64,000 bases of DNA. It comes from Adiantum capillus-veneris. Lineage: Eukaryota > Streptophyta > Polypodiopsida > Polypodiales > Pteridaceae. Below, one piece after another: positions 1-11,056 of this stretch. A program made the position numbers and the translations under genes. Where the stretch lies: NCBI GenBank assembly GCA_014529385.2, contig CM043953.1, positions 97,723,842 through 97,787,841 on the forward strand, written 5' to 3'. Each line of letters opens with the position of its first letter. The stretch's first letter is position 1. A model generated the notes under the pieces. That model was given only the letters and a program-made list of their open reading frames with translations. It searched no databases and was not told the origin of the DNA.

Positions 1-850
1 CCTATGTATCCTCTTCCTCGGCCTCCTCTTCCGTTTGGTTGACCTCTCCCATTGACGTTCAGAGGTACATTATTAGCACCAGATGTTTGGGAAATCCTTT
101 TTGGACATCGAATTTTGTAATGTCCATACTCCTGGCACTCAAAGCATCTTATATTGGGAAACTCGGTAGCTACAGTAGTAGCTACTACCGGACGATGGTC
201 GTATGCAGGGTTGATTGGTCTGTTACTCCAGTTGTCTGACCTGGCCCTCTTTGACAAATAGTATTCACTATCTTGGGTAGTCCTCTGAATCTCTTTAGCT
301 AACGGTTTGGCCCTTAGCAAGGCATCTTGCAGAGTTGCTGGCCTGAGAGCTTCTAGTCGGTTGTTCAGGGGGTCGATGAGTCCTTGGCAGAACCGTGCTA
401 CCTGTTGTTCCAATGTCATCTTAGGAGCATATCTCCGAAGAGTGACAAACTTTGCATAATACTCTTCGACAGATGAAGTCAACTGCCGAAGTGAAAAGAA
501 TTCATTCATCTTCAAGGTTTTATACGCAGGTGGTAAATATCGCTCCATCACAGCAGCCTTGATGTCTTCCCATGACTGGGAAGATCCCTTGATGTCCAAG
601 TCCCTACAATGTTGTTCCCACCAGATCTTGGCATCGCCAAACAAGCGGAACATCGCAAGCATGGTTTGGTTCACGGGTTGGGTTCCCGTAGCTTCGAAAT
701 AGTCGTATATTGCTTCCATCCATACTTATGCATCTCTCTCCACATTAACCCCTTTGCCTTTAAAGGTTGGAGGCTGAGCTTGTTTAAGGAGGATCTTCTT
801 CTCTTGCGCTGCCGAGTAGAGAGCAGCAGGCGGTGCCTATCCAATGGTAT
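1..850 (-). pseudogene. G1: gag of a Ty3/gypsy retrotransposon (fragment, broken)
   Basis: Encodes the nucleocapsid/capsid polyprotein of a gypsy element; its 3' part lies beyond the window. Reading the minus strand from about 850 down gives a continuous retrotransposon gag core, including WWEQHCRDLD and VARFCQGLIDPLNNRL. It is followed by a CX2CX4HX4C zinc knuckle (CFECQEYGHYKIRC) at 105-146 and then a Gly/Arg-rich tail. One in-frame TAA lies at 726-728 and the start is unclear because a TAG precedes the frame. About 480 bases of untranslated leader separate it from the primer-binding site at 1331, the normal gag position. The gag type, initiator-Met primer site and long LTR suggest a chromovirus of the Tekay/Del kind, which is inference. 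Protease and pol are not in view. Confidence 0.8.
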
Positions 851-1330
851 AAAATTCATTACTATAGCACTCTTTTCAAATGAACCTAAGCTTTTTCATA
901 CTCAAGAAGAAATTTAACTTTTGGGCTTAACCAGCCTACTTAATCTATACATCTATCACAAAGGATTTAACCATTCCACCATTAGTTTAAATTCCATTGA
1001 ATACATCCAAAATTGTCAGATAAATAATGTTTAAAACTTTACTCAAGAGCTTTGATCCATACTTATAACTTTATGTGCATCAACAGGCTACCTGCCCGCA
1101 GCAGTAGTCGCACCAACGACTTCTCAAAAAACATCATGTGGAACCCATTGAATCCCGACAAGCTCAACGAGTAAAACTCTTTAACATCACTCAGGAGACA
1201 ATCCACTAGAAAAATCCAATGTAATTATTTTGGGAAACATCATGCTCAAGCTTTGAGTATGAGCTATCCTACTATCCCTTAGTTTTTCAAAATTTTCAAA
1301 CAACATCATTTCCTAGTTCGTAAACCTATA

Positions 1331-1342
1331 GCTTTGATACCA
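1331..1342 (-). other. G1 primer-binding site (initiator-Met tRNA)
   Basis: The minus strand reads TGGTATCAAAGC, one base from the common plant primer site TGGTATCAGAGC. It lies two bases inside the LTR end at 1345, so the LTR is to the right and the element runs leftwards. Confidence 0.8.
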
Positions 1343-3330
1343 GGTGTGAGGTCCCCACCCCGCTGTATCAAACTGCGGATCTGATGGTGAACCTGGTGGC
1401 CACTAGATCTATAGCGGAAGCAAACAAAGTGGTTCAGGGTTCAGCTAGCGGACGATCTCTCATCACAAAGTGAGTCGAGCTCGAGCCTACTAGCAATGAG
1501 ATCCATCTCCACCTCACAGGGGAAGCGTACTCAAACTATCGAGCGATCCTAAGACCCACCTTCCAAGAGGAGAGAAACCTCGAGTGCCTTTTTTCCCATG
1601 TTTCAGAGGCACGTACTCTCGAGATTTCACCGCTCTAGGGGAACTGAGTATTACTAATATCGAATTAAACACTATGGGGACAAAGAGGTCTCGATCAATC
1701 GGGACCACCCATCTCATAAGCATTGGCAACCTGAGCCAAGCCCCCACTTTCCACCCCCACACTCACACTTCCTTGTGTGACCTAATTACTACCACAATGA
1801 TTGTTCAACATAAACATTCCTTGATTAATTTCGAATCACATTGTTCGTTAAGACAACCCTTAAATGAGTATTGCAAAGAGGCACCAAGACAATATTCTAC
1901 TCAAACTTATTCATTAAAATTCCAATGTTCTGGAGGTACAACATCCCCCCTCCAGCGAGAGTTTACTCCTCTCGTTGTCGCCTAGCTTCCCATACAACTA
2001 AGTATGTCCACCGCATATAAAGCACGACATGGACATTCCCACCGCTTAACCAGTAGTCGTGGGTATCCACCGCTTAACCAACAGTCGTGGATTCAAGAGC
2101 CCTTAACCAGGAACTCTGCCCCTTGTGATCAGGAGGGGGTTCATGACTAATTCAACATTGGAAATAGAATGAACATGGCGAGCTAAATTTTCCCTAGCAG
2201 ACATTCTTTCCTATTACAAACAGTATATCCGTCAATCATTTCTTTCCTACTTTAGACTTTGATATACAAATGAATTCAATTGCCATGGTTTCCGTCCGAT
2301 TTCTCCAACATGTTTGGGGATACGTTCATTCCTAGCTAAACGTATGCAATGTTAAATTAAACAACTTGAATAAAACTGTGATCTACCTCTTCCATTTCTT
2401 CGTCATTGGCTCGTGAGATGGCCGGTGCTTGTTCGACCATGGGAGCTTTTCCTTTTCCATTTGTATTGCTCGTTCCCGCTTCGTGGTAGTGGGAACCACC
2501 GAAGCGAGTTCTCTTAACCAGGGCCATTTTACTCACTACTTTAAATGATAAACTTGAAGAAAAGAGCTAAAGTCTGAGGGCATCATAACAACCAAATGGC
2601 AGATTAGAATTATTAAAGAATCCTCCTTAGGCAATAGATTAGATTTTTCCTTCCAGACCTAGCAATTTTATGGGTAATTCCTTACTTACCCTATGGGAAA
2701 TGGCTCTAAGGTTAATTACTTGGCTTAGATGATTAAGAAATTCAGAATTTTACTAATTGATTCACGAAAGAGATGAAGTAAGCAAGCTCATTCATTTTCC
2801 TAGAGCAATATAAAGATGCAGAATTGCCGCACGCATGTGTGACATAAAATTCTCTTCTTAATGGCCTAATGACGGATTAATTTTTAGCCTTAATCACATT
2901 TTAATGTGGGAGAAGATTGAGTCTAATTTAATTACAACACTATTGAGTGGTAAAAGAATGAATTTCATCAAATCTACATTATTACTGACTGACAATCTAT
3001 TAACTATGCTGCCTAGAGAGAGAATCTTTCCTAATCATGCATTAATCCTTGGTTAAGGATGATGAATGGATACATAATTTAGCTAATTGAATGATGATTA
3101 TGCAATGGTGTATAGCTATGAAGATTTAGAGAGCAGCTATAGGGAATTATAGCCAGGATTAAGCATAGTAGCTAAGGAATTTGGAGAATAAAGATGAGAA
3201 TTAAGAAGAGCAGTAATTAAACCATGATTACCGTGATTAGAGGCTGAGAATCCTCTGATTTTTCTGATTCAATGAATCTTCAAGATGATAATTTCGGCAG
3301 CACCTCCCTTCTTGCTTCTCCTTCAAAAAC

Positions 3331-3420
3331 TGTGTGTGTATCAGCAGCACCTTCCCAAGGTGTGTGTAGGTGTGTGTGTGTGCGCTGGGTGAGTGTGTGA
3401 GCATGTGTGTGTGTGCATGC
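3331..3420. repeat. Interrupted (TG)n microsatellite
   Basis: Several TG runs interrupted by short GC-rich pieces lie just downstream of the G1 LTR TATA box in element sense. Confidence 0.8.
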
Positions 3421-3430
3421 CTTTAAATAG
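3421..3430 (-). promoter_or_regulatory. G1 LTR TATA-like box
   Basis: The minus strand reads CTATTTAAAG just upstream (in element sense) of a TG/CA-rich tract. It is the only good TATA candidate in the LTR. Confidence 0.45.
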
Positions 3431-4077
3431 GCCTCCTCAAGCTAAAAATCGATCTGTGCTACTATTAGCATCTGAGTGAGCACTGAGTCCTTGCATGGCA
3501 AGTCTAGTTGCCTACCCACCAAGTGTCTAGTTGGTTTAGTTAACTGGTTCTCACACTTAGTTGCAAGCTTGGAAACTTCCAAAAGACTCCCACAAGGCAG
3601 GAGGGCACCCCCTAGCTGCTAAAGTTGGTCTGGAGTGGCCTGGAACCTGTTCCCACACAGCCCCGGGCCCCCGGTGCCTCTTTGGACAACTTTATGAAAA
3701 ATTGGTTTTAGGCTAAAACGGGCCATACGAGTCGGATTTTGATGCCGTAAATTGCTATACTGAGCTCTAACTAAGGCGCACTGGACCGAGTACCTGCCAT
3801 ATTTAGCAACCTCCCGAGGTTCAAAAATGCATTTTTTTCAAATTCGGGGTACGGGTGCAGTATTGCGAGACGGTCAAAACTGGATGAGTCGGGTGACCAA
3901 AAACTTACTATTTTTGGGAAATTTTCACAAAAAAATATTTTAATTCACATTTTGAAGCTTTAAAACATTCTAAACATCAGGGCACTGATAGAATTTGGAA
4001 AACTGCTAAAAATAGTAACTTTTTCCATTATGATCTTTCATGGTACAATGGTGCTCTTTTAGCTCGGGGTCAGAGAG
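3431..4077. other. Unassigned, probably U3 of the G1 LTR
   Basis: No coding frame or repeat structure was recognised. The stretch is contiguous with the G1 LTR and is probably its U3 region, but no second copy is available for comparison. Confidence 0.3.
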
Positions 4078-4353
4078 CTTACAGATGATATGATTATTGG
4101 ACCTCCTGGACCAACCTTGAGGATGTGCATTGTGGAAGATGGAGATTGCCTACTTTCATGGGAGAGAGAGATGCTTTAAAAAAATGGATTTGTGCTACAA
4201 GGTGATAATGTGGTAGCACAACCTAACAATCGCCCTATTGGGCAATGTGGAACAAAACCTAGTTTTTTTCAAGCTAAATTCAAAGATGGAGAGCATGTTA
4301 GATGGAGCTTAAAATTAACCAAAGACTTCAACGAGAAAATAGCATTGGGTTGA
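4078..4353 (+). pseudogene. Unrecognised coding-like remnant
   Basis: One plus-strand frame stays open for about 90 codons apart from one TAA, with protein-like composition (pieces such as GPPGPTLRMCIVEDGDCLL and FKDGEHVRWSLKL). It ends at a TGA near 4351. The next few hundred bases in the same frame become stop-rich. I do not recognise the family. It could be an exon of a decayed host gene or a captured fragment. Chance openness cannot be excluded at this length. Confidence 0.25.
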
Positions 4354-5592
4354 AGAATGCAAGCACAACTAGTTAGAGAGTTTATATTGGTGCCTAATGT
4401 GTTGCATGTTTTTATGTTACCACTCTTGGGTCATTTCAAAAGGGAGTGACATATGTTTTGACATTGCTGACTTCCTCGATGTACTTGTGAGGATTTTCAA
4501 AAAAGAGACTCTCAGCTGCTCACATATGTTCCTTGCAACAAACACATGTACTTTGTGTATTTTTGTGTCCTTGGGATGGACTCTACAGCTCATGAGTTTG
4601 TGTATCAAGATGCACTAACAAAAGTGGAGTTGTTCCAAGGATTGTGTGGGGCCAGAGTTTTAGCATAGTATTGACTTTACGAGCTAAGGTTTATAGTCCT
4701 CTACGGATTGGCCATTTTGTTGTATTTTCTACAATAGCAAGAGGGGTGCCAGGGTTTTGATAGCTTATGTTACTTTATCAAGTACGTAATTATATTGTAG
4801 CAATGATCACCTTCATGCATTGGAGTTTTCAATCCTTTACAAATTGAACATTTTTTTGGATGCCTATACTTGACATTATGGCAAGGCTCAATCAAAAAAG
4901 CATTTTGTGTTACAATTCTCTTTACTTTTGCTCAAAAAAATGGCATGCTTGTTTTTTTTTTCTCGGTGCATAGATTTTCTTTGTAAATTTAGGGAAAAAA
5001 GAAGAACCTTTTTGCAGGACCAACATTAGTCAGCCTTATGCCACAATTTTCTCTATCCAAGAAACAAATTGGATGGCCATAATTTTGCACGTCCAATTTC
5101 CATACCTCACATATGGCCTTCTATAGGCCATAAAATTGTCTGATAGAAGAAACTCAAGGCACAGTTAGATGGGCTCAAACTTCAAATGAGGTGGCGGTAG
5201 CTCCATTCAATTTGCATGTTGCTTGTTCACTTTTGAAGTATTATCTACTTTCATAGGGTTTTAAGTGACCTACTAGAACTAAATGGTGCCTCTTGCATGT
5301 AGTGCATCCAAAAACAAGTCACAAAGTGCATTATATAGATGAGTAAATCCATTTTGACTTCTAGCTTGATGTAATCAACCCTTCATTTGTAGCTTCTCTT
5401 AGGAGTGTCACAATTTCACTGTCTCTACTACCTCATGATTAAAAATGATAATGTTTAGCCCTTTGACATGCATTTAGTCTCTCAACCTTATCTTAATGTT
5501 AGGTTAGTGTATTCATTAAGCAAGACAACAATTTTACTTGTACAAGCTCTATTGTTGTACATGAGTGCACACTGCAACCTCCCAAAATTTGC
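4354..5592. other. Unassigned AT-rich spacer
   Basis: Only short stop-interrupted frames are present on either strand, with no LTR ends, hairpins or repeats that I could support. Confidence 0.4.
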
Positions 5593-6500
5593 TGTTGGAG
5601 CCCATTGGTCCAACTGTTGTAATGAGCCCATCTTGTAAAGCATATCGAATTCCATTTTTTATGTCAAAGAAGTCTTATCATTTTGATTCATTCGTCTGGA
5701 TTATGTAAATATTAGTCAGTTAGTCAAGACTCATATTTATTCCCACTTTGTAATCATGGGCAAGAGAACCCCATGTACATTTTTGAGCTAAGGTGACTAA
5801 AGTATAAAAGTCACCTTAGAACCATTTTTTGAATAACATTTGAATTAATCCTGTGTCGTAGGAGTCTGAGAGAGAGAGTCTTATCCTCTTCGCTACTCGC
5901 TTCTCCCTCACCAGATTCACGACGCGACCACACCATCGCAATAGTCTCTCCGAGAGCTACGCGCCCACGCCACACATTCGCCGTTTCGAGTTGATCGCAA
6001 TCGATTCTGCCTCCAGCTTGTTTTGCTTGTAAGTAGCACAAACGGTGTCTATTTTCAATAATCAAGTGCTTCATGGAATGAGAAAGAGATTAGCTACACA
6101 TAGATACTGATAAACTTAAGTTTCACCCACTTTTGGATTATGACCTGTTGGTTTATCGCGACAGCATTTGAGATAGCTAGGGTTCAAATCTGGTGAGATT
6201 AGACTTATAGGTAAATATGTCCTAGTGAGAGGATGGTGCCTAGTAAGTTTGATGCGATTCCGAGTTCATTGGACGTGTGAACTGTGTTGTGAGCGTTAAG
6301 GGATAGAGTGGGTTGCAATCTACCAGGGTTAGTGATTGATGCATCATAAAAGTGCGTATGTGTAGATTGGTCTCAGCCTGACAAGCTAACGAGATTGCCT
6401 ACGTGCACCTACGGGTTAGTCGTGTCATCAAATGATAAGTATGTTGTCTGTGTCGTGCTTGTGAGTATGAAAAAGGGAGTAGTTTTGCCCTAAAAAAACA
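5593..6500 (+). repeat. P1: orphan 5' LTR of a plus-strand LTR retrotransposon
   Basis: The 908-bp stretch starts TGTTGGAG and ends AAAACA (TGTT/AACA inverted ends). It has a TATA box, GTATAAAAG, at 5802-5810 and is followed after one base by a primer-binding site at 6502. This order (LTR, primer site, leader) defines the 5' end of a plus-strand element, opposite to all others here. The left end is inferred from TG and promoter position only. No second LTR was found, so the element is truncated or split. Confidence 0.6.
5802..5810 (+). promoter_or_regulatory. P1 LTR TATA box
   Basis: GTATAAAAG lies about 210 bases into the proposed LTR, the expected position for a U3 promoter. Confidence 0.55.
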
Positions 6501-6501
6501 T

Positions 6502-6521
6502 TGGCGCCGCTGCCAGGGATC
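6502..6521 (+). other. P1 primer-binding site (Asp-type tRNA)
   Basis: The sequence TGGCGCCGCTGCCAGGGATC resembles the TGGCGCCGTTGCCGGGGA primer site of many plant gypsy elements. It follows the LTR end after one base. Confidence 0.7.
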
Positions 6522-6858
6522 GAAGACCTTAAGTAGGGAGATCTACGTCACTCGTGTGATGGTTAGCTTACTTTAGTTTTGACTAGAGAGAGATTAAACT
6601 TTTAGAACAAGATCCAGGATAGAGTATCCTGAGGTCTAGTGGATAGCCAAGAAGCGTGTGTCTTGCCGAGGGTCTGCGACTAGTTAGATTTAGTTAAATA
6701 GGATAAAGAGGAGTTATGGTTTTTGGTTTTGAGTGCTTGTGATACTTGTGAAGAAATAGAGTAGAAAAACGCTGTAAAACTGCAAAAAACAAACAAAAAG
6801 AAAGAACAATAAGGCTGTTTTCTTTCCTTGAAAGCAAAACCCACCCCATATACCCTTG
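6522..6858 (+). other. P1 leader remnant
   Basis: This is non-coding sequence after the P1 primer site. It is cut off by element E0 at 6859, and no gag of P1 could be found on the far side. Confidence 0.45.
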
Positions 6859-7269
6859 TGTAACATTTAATGGCCTAATAACTTATGTGTAGCGAAAATT
6901 AGCATGAACATAGTGGGCATTTCATTAGAATAGATTCCTAATGAGAATTACAAGAGTTCTTGGGTGGAGAGAGCAACAAAAAGCATAACACCTAGTTAGA
7001 TAGCATCAACAATACTTTCAAAAGAAAGAGAAATTAAGCTATTGACAACAGTTGAGGACCGGATTCGCATGGAGCCGGTCCCCCCTCCAAAAGGCTTTGT
7101 ATTATGGTTTCTCCCATCAAGAGAGACATTGTACAATACAATTCTTTGTGTTCCTTCAAGACTAGCTAGTGCAATGAAGAGGGAAGCTTCATACACTAAG
7201 GAAAACACTTAATCAAACACAACTTGAGTTATCCTCGTTTTCAGACCCAAGACCTCACACACCTTCGAA
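6859..7269 (-). repeat. E0 3' LTR (truncated, R-U5 side)
   Basis: It matches 7837-8247 closely and then stops at CTTCGAAGA, where the sequence passes directly into gag. The U3 half is deleted. Confidence 0.75.
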
Positions 7270-7419
7270 GACCTCACTTTGGAGAGACGGATTGCCCATG
7301 GCTTGTTGAAGCCTAGAAACAAGATAGTTAACAAGCATTGAAGCATCATTAGTAGCTTGCTCATGTGCAAAATCAAAGTTATCAACATTAATTTCACTCT
7401 CTTTACTATTGTCAGCCAT
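7270..7419 (-). pseudogene. E0: start of gag, fused to the 3' LTR by deletion
   Basis: On the minus strand an ATG at 7417-7419 opens a frame beginning MADNSKESEINVDNFDF, acidic and typical of a gag N-terminus. It runs about 50 codons to the deletion junction, where gag sequence meets LTR sequence at a short shared string (CTTC.AAGA). It lies about 400 bases downstream of the primer site, as expected for gag. No capsid core or zinc knuckle remains, so the fragment cannot form a particle. Its lineage cannot be assigned. Confidence 0.5.
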
Positions 7420-7823
7420 TCTAACAACTTTTAGGTGTAAACGTTTTAGGTGTACTTTGGCACTTCAAGCCCTAGTTGCTACTCCTCTTTACCCCTTTAG
7501 AAAAATCACTCAAGCTACTGTACCCGCGGCTCGAATACCATTAATTGCAAGGAATAGAAGAGAGGGTCCTTCAACACCAAAACAGCACCGGCTCCTGTCA
7601 AGCTTCTAATAGCTCAATAGTGGTTAAGCCGTAGGCAAGCCCCGTAGGACTCCACTATTAAGACCATAGCTCTCGACGGTGATGCCCCGTTAACTGCACG
7701 AAGGCAGGTGCACTGCAAGGCTGAAAAATCCCTATTCTACTTACTCACAGGCAATTAATAATACCAACCATTTGTAGCTAGCTTGAGGACCTCCCTTCTT
7801 GAGCAAGAAAAGAGAAACCTTGT

Positions 7824-7835
7824 GCTCTGATACCA
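7824..7835 (-). other. E0 primer-binding site (initiator-Met tRNA)
   Basis: The minus strand reads TGGTATCAGAGC, an exact match to the common plant initiator-Met primer site, one base from the LTR at 7837. Confidence 0.85.
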
Positions 7836-7836
7836 A

Positions 7837-8968
7837 TGTAACATTTAATGGCCTAATAACTTATGTGTAGTGGAAATTAGCATGAACATAGTGGGCATTT
7901 CATTGGAATAGATTCCTAATGAGAATTACAAGAGTGCTTGGGTGGAGAGAGAAACAAAAATCATAACACCTAGTTAGATAGCATCAACAATACTTTCAAA
8001 AGAGAGACAAATTAAGCTATTGACAACAGTTGAGGACCGGATTTGCATGGAGCCGGTCCCCCCTCCAAAAGGCTTTGTATTATGGTTTCTCCCATCAAGA
8101 GAGACATTGTACAATACAATTCTTTGTGTTCCTTCAAGACTAGCTAGTGCAATGAAGATGGAAGCTTCATGCACTAAGCAAAACACTTAATCAAACACAA
8201 CTTGAATTATCCCCGTTCTCAGACCCAAGACCTCACACACCTTCAAAGATGGTGAGAGCTAGCAGGGTATGAGAGTAGATTGAGAGGAAGAAGGAGTATC
8301 TTATGAGAAATATGTACATCTCCTCACATAATCACTCATATTAGCATAGCTTAGCTTAGTAATTAGCTTGGTAGAGAAGATGAGCATGCATTGAAGCTTG
8401 GCTCTTGGTTGTATTTTCATCCATATGCCAAGAGAGTGTTGATGTAGGCTTCTATCTCACAAGCTTGGAGTAGGTGATGAGCTCTCCATTAAAGCTTGGG
8501 AGGAGATAGAGTATTCTTTCTTCACACATGGTCAAGTGTGAGTGTGTGTGTGTCAATGCCAAGAAAAAATCAGCCCCCCTCTCTCTCTTGGGCGAGCCCT
8601 TCCTGCTAAATTGGTTTGGCTTTTGCCTCATTGGACCTCCCCAAGTCAAGCCAATGGGTGTTAAGCAGCATAAGTGATAGCCTTCTGACATGTGTCCCCC
8701 TTTCCCCTTTTGTGAGAGCTTTAGGTAATTAAATAATTAAACTAAACTCTCATTGGACCCCTTTGCCTCCTGGCCAATAGGAATCAGGCAAGCCATTGGG
8801 CTCCTGAATGCTCATTGGACCCCTTGGGAGACTGCCCAATAGTCTTCTAGGAGACTTAATTCTCATTGGTTTCTTTTATTAAATGTTTTTAAATTAATTA
8901 AACTAGATTTACTCTAGCTTAATTCTCATTGGTCCACTTCAAGGGTCTTCCAATAGGAATTGGGCACA
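7837..8968 (-). repeat. E0 5' LTR
   Basis: The first ~410 bp are shared with the copy at 6859. The rest, towards higher coordinates, is U3 and includes a (TG)n tract near 8540 and a cluster of CCAAT motifs. The end at 8968 depends on the tentative CCTTG target duplication. Confidence 0.55.
8627..8954 (-). promoter_or_regulatory. CCAAT-motif cluster in the E0 LTR U3
   Basis: Plus-strand CTCATTGG (minus CCAATGAG) recurs at 8627, 8749, 8811, 8862 and 8925. CCAAT also occurs on the plus strand at 8651, 8774, 8836 and 8950. The spacing is 50-120 bases. Position upstream of the LTR body suggests promoter elements for CCAAT-binding factors; the function is inferred. Confidence 0.35.
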
Positions 8969-9424
8969 CCTTGTGGGCATCTGGCCTAGGGAGCTGACAT
9001 GTGTCCCTAATTCCCTTTGTGTAAAGGGAGCCTCTGTGTGTGTGTGTGACTTTCTCTCTCATCCCCTACTAAATGGGCTCGCGCCATCCTTTGTAGGATT
9101 TGAAGAAGAATTTTGTACACACACTAAGCATCCAATTTTCCCTAGGGTTGACCTTTGGACACAACCTTTGAATTTTGGAACCTTAGCATTTTGGAAGTCT
9201 TAATGGGTTGAACCTTAGGGTCTTTTTAGCCCATTGTTGCACATGGCTCTTTTGCAGATGGCCCCCTCTTTTGATCCCTATTTTCCCTCCTTTGGATCCC
9301 TACTGTGGCCGGTCTGCTAGCTTAACCAATATTCTAGCTTTTTCTTCCCTGGTACCTCCCCACATTAAATGATCAGTTTAATATGAGAAAATCATTTAGG
9401 AGAATTAGATATTGACTATTATGA
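8969..9424. other. Unassigned sequence between E0 and E1
   Basis: It contains a GACATGTGTCCC-type segment (near 8995) related to one inside the E0 LTR (near 8686), so it may still belong to E0. No coding frame was recognised. Confidence 0.35.
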
Positions 9425-9680
9425 CACTCTTCAATTGCACAAATGAGAGAATGAGTGAATTTTAGGTTTAGTTGACTTTTATATGAGCTCGCATCCCCAT
9501 TCACACTTGGGCACTCATGCTTAGCCAGCTAATCCCTTGAATGTTCCAATTAGAGTGCGCCTCTCATCGGCGATCACTCTTACCCTTTTCCTATTGGACC
9601 GACAAGCCCGGTACCTGACTCTACCAAATAAATAATACGACGTCCGTCTTAGGTGATAGGAATGTGCATGAGGGTTAACA
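9425..9680 (-). repeat. E1 3' LTR fragment (U3 side)
   Basis: It matches 28958-29210 almost base for base and ends in GTTAACA. To the left of 9425 the match stops abruptly, so about 370 bases of this LTR are missing. Confidence 0.8.
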
Positions 9681-9693
9681 TGCCCCCCTTCCT
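9681..9693 (-). other. E1 polypurine tract
   Basis: The minus strand reads AGGAAGGGGGGCA immediately before the LTR start TGTTAACCC, the normal place for plus-strand priming. Confidence 0.75.
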
Positions 9694-11056
9694 GATGTAG
9701 ATTCCATCCTTGGAAGCTTTTGAGTTGAAGCTTGTTCATCGAGGTGGAAGAGCATGTGAGATGAATGTCCTTAGCCTCCTTCAGTCACTGCAAAATCAAA
9801 CAACATTGGCACAGTAATTGCATTCTCATATACAATTAAAAAGCATATGTAGTTTTAGGCAGACAGATTGATTGGTAATAACATTTTAAACCATTTCTCA
9901 GCAATAAATAAACATTAATTTGCAATATAATCAGAAGCATAAACAGTTGTAAAGGTAAACGATTAAACAAGTCTGGGGTCGTTAATTTAACGATCGAAAG
10001 GCACTAAAGATTGACTATTAATACCATGGTCAAGCTTCTCAATTTTCTCTGGTCAATTAAGTTGTTTAATCGTGAGAGCCAAGTATTTCATGTTCGAGGG
10101 TTGACTAGAGGCTATACCTAGAAGACCTTGTAAATAAGCTACGATAAAAGGAATTGCTCATGAAATCATCGCCTGACTTATTTCCTTTTCTTTGACCCCC
10201 AAAATCTTTTCACAGTAATTCAATTTTGATGTGTGTGCTTATCTTGTATGCCTTGGGTTTTTTTCTTTTCAAGGAAAAGCGCCCACACTGGGAACCTCTA
10301 GGGCTCTAGTACCATAGGCGATACATGTGAGTGGAGTACCAAATCAAGCTGAGATTTCTCTTCCAGCTTAAGATTTTACATTGTGGCACTTTGATTTTTA
10401 TTTTATTTTCAACATTTTAATTTTGTAGCTTTGGGGGGTCATATAACACTATTACCCTCTCCAAGCTCATCACACTAGTAAACTCCCTTTATAATACTTA
10501 AGCTAAAGGTCAATAGGGACTAAGGCCACTAGAAAGCCCTAGTACATTTCACACAATGTTGCCTAAATTGGATTAAGAACCTAAGTAACCATGTTTTATT
10601 AGGAAGGCATTCCCCATGGTATTAAGAGAAGATCTCTAACACCTAGCTTGGTCAAACTAGCTTAGCCAGACTTCTTGATTTTTAAACTTAGACAAGTGAT
10701 TATGACAATAAATTACATTGAATTAAATGTTTGATACTAAGCAAATAAACTGAATATTATGCTACCAATCACAATTAAAGCAAACAAATATGGCTGCAAA
10801 AAGATAAGGGGCAATGCTAATGGACAAGAAACACCTGTTTGTGTTGATGGTCGCGCTTGATTTGAAGTGTGAACGAGAGAAAGATTCCATGAAGGTCCAA
10901 ATCCTAACAACAGCAACACATTCTTGTACACACTAGGAAACACAAAGAATACCTCTAGGAGGCACATCAGTGGGAAAAGGTACCAACACTTATTGAACAC
11001 AATTTAAAAAAACCATAAGGAACCCTAACCTAATTATTTGCACTCCCCCTAGAGAG
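9694..11056 (-). other. E1 3' untranslated region
   Basis: About 1.4 kb without a supportable coding frame lies between the last reading frame and the polypurine tract. Confidence 0.5.

Larger units (their letters stand above)
1345..3430 (-). repeat. G1 5' LTR (R-U5 and promoter part; outer end not resolved)
   Basis: The boundary next to the primer site starts with plus-strand TGTGAGG, so the LTR ends in CA on its own strand. A TATA-like box, CTATTTAAAG on the minus strand, lies at 3421-3430, placing transcription start near 3390 and giving an R-U5 of about 2 kb. U3 must continue rightwards beyond 3430, perhaps to about 4.0-4.1 kb. The second LTR is outside the window, so neither the outer end nor a target duplication can be fixed. 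No convincing gene is seen inside. Confidence 0.6.
6859..8968 (-). mobile_element. E0: internally deleted LTR retrotransposon
   Basis: Two direct LTR copies start with TGTAACATTTAATGG at 6859 and 7837. Only about 570 bases lie between the shared LTR part and the second copy: an initiator-Met primer site, a leader and the first ~50 codons of a gag. The remaining gag, all of pol and the U3 of the 3' LTR are missing. CCTTG occurs at 6854-6858 and after CACA at 8969-8973, which would be a 5-bp target duplication ending the element at 8968. However, related sequence straddles 8968, so the right end is tentative. About 15 differences separate the LTR copies over ~410 bp. Confidence 0.6.

Noticed and set aside
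8969-8973. CCTTG as a certain target duplication for E0
   Set aside because: Kept only as tentative: related sequence blocks straddle the point, and a 5-bp match is not rare among CA sites in the interval.
10737-11000. 87-codon hydrophobic frame in the E1 3' region
   Set aside because: Looks membrane-like but is isolated in untranslated sequence with no homology cue; probably chance.
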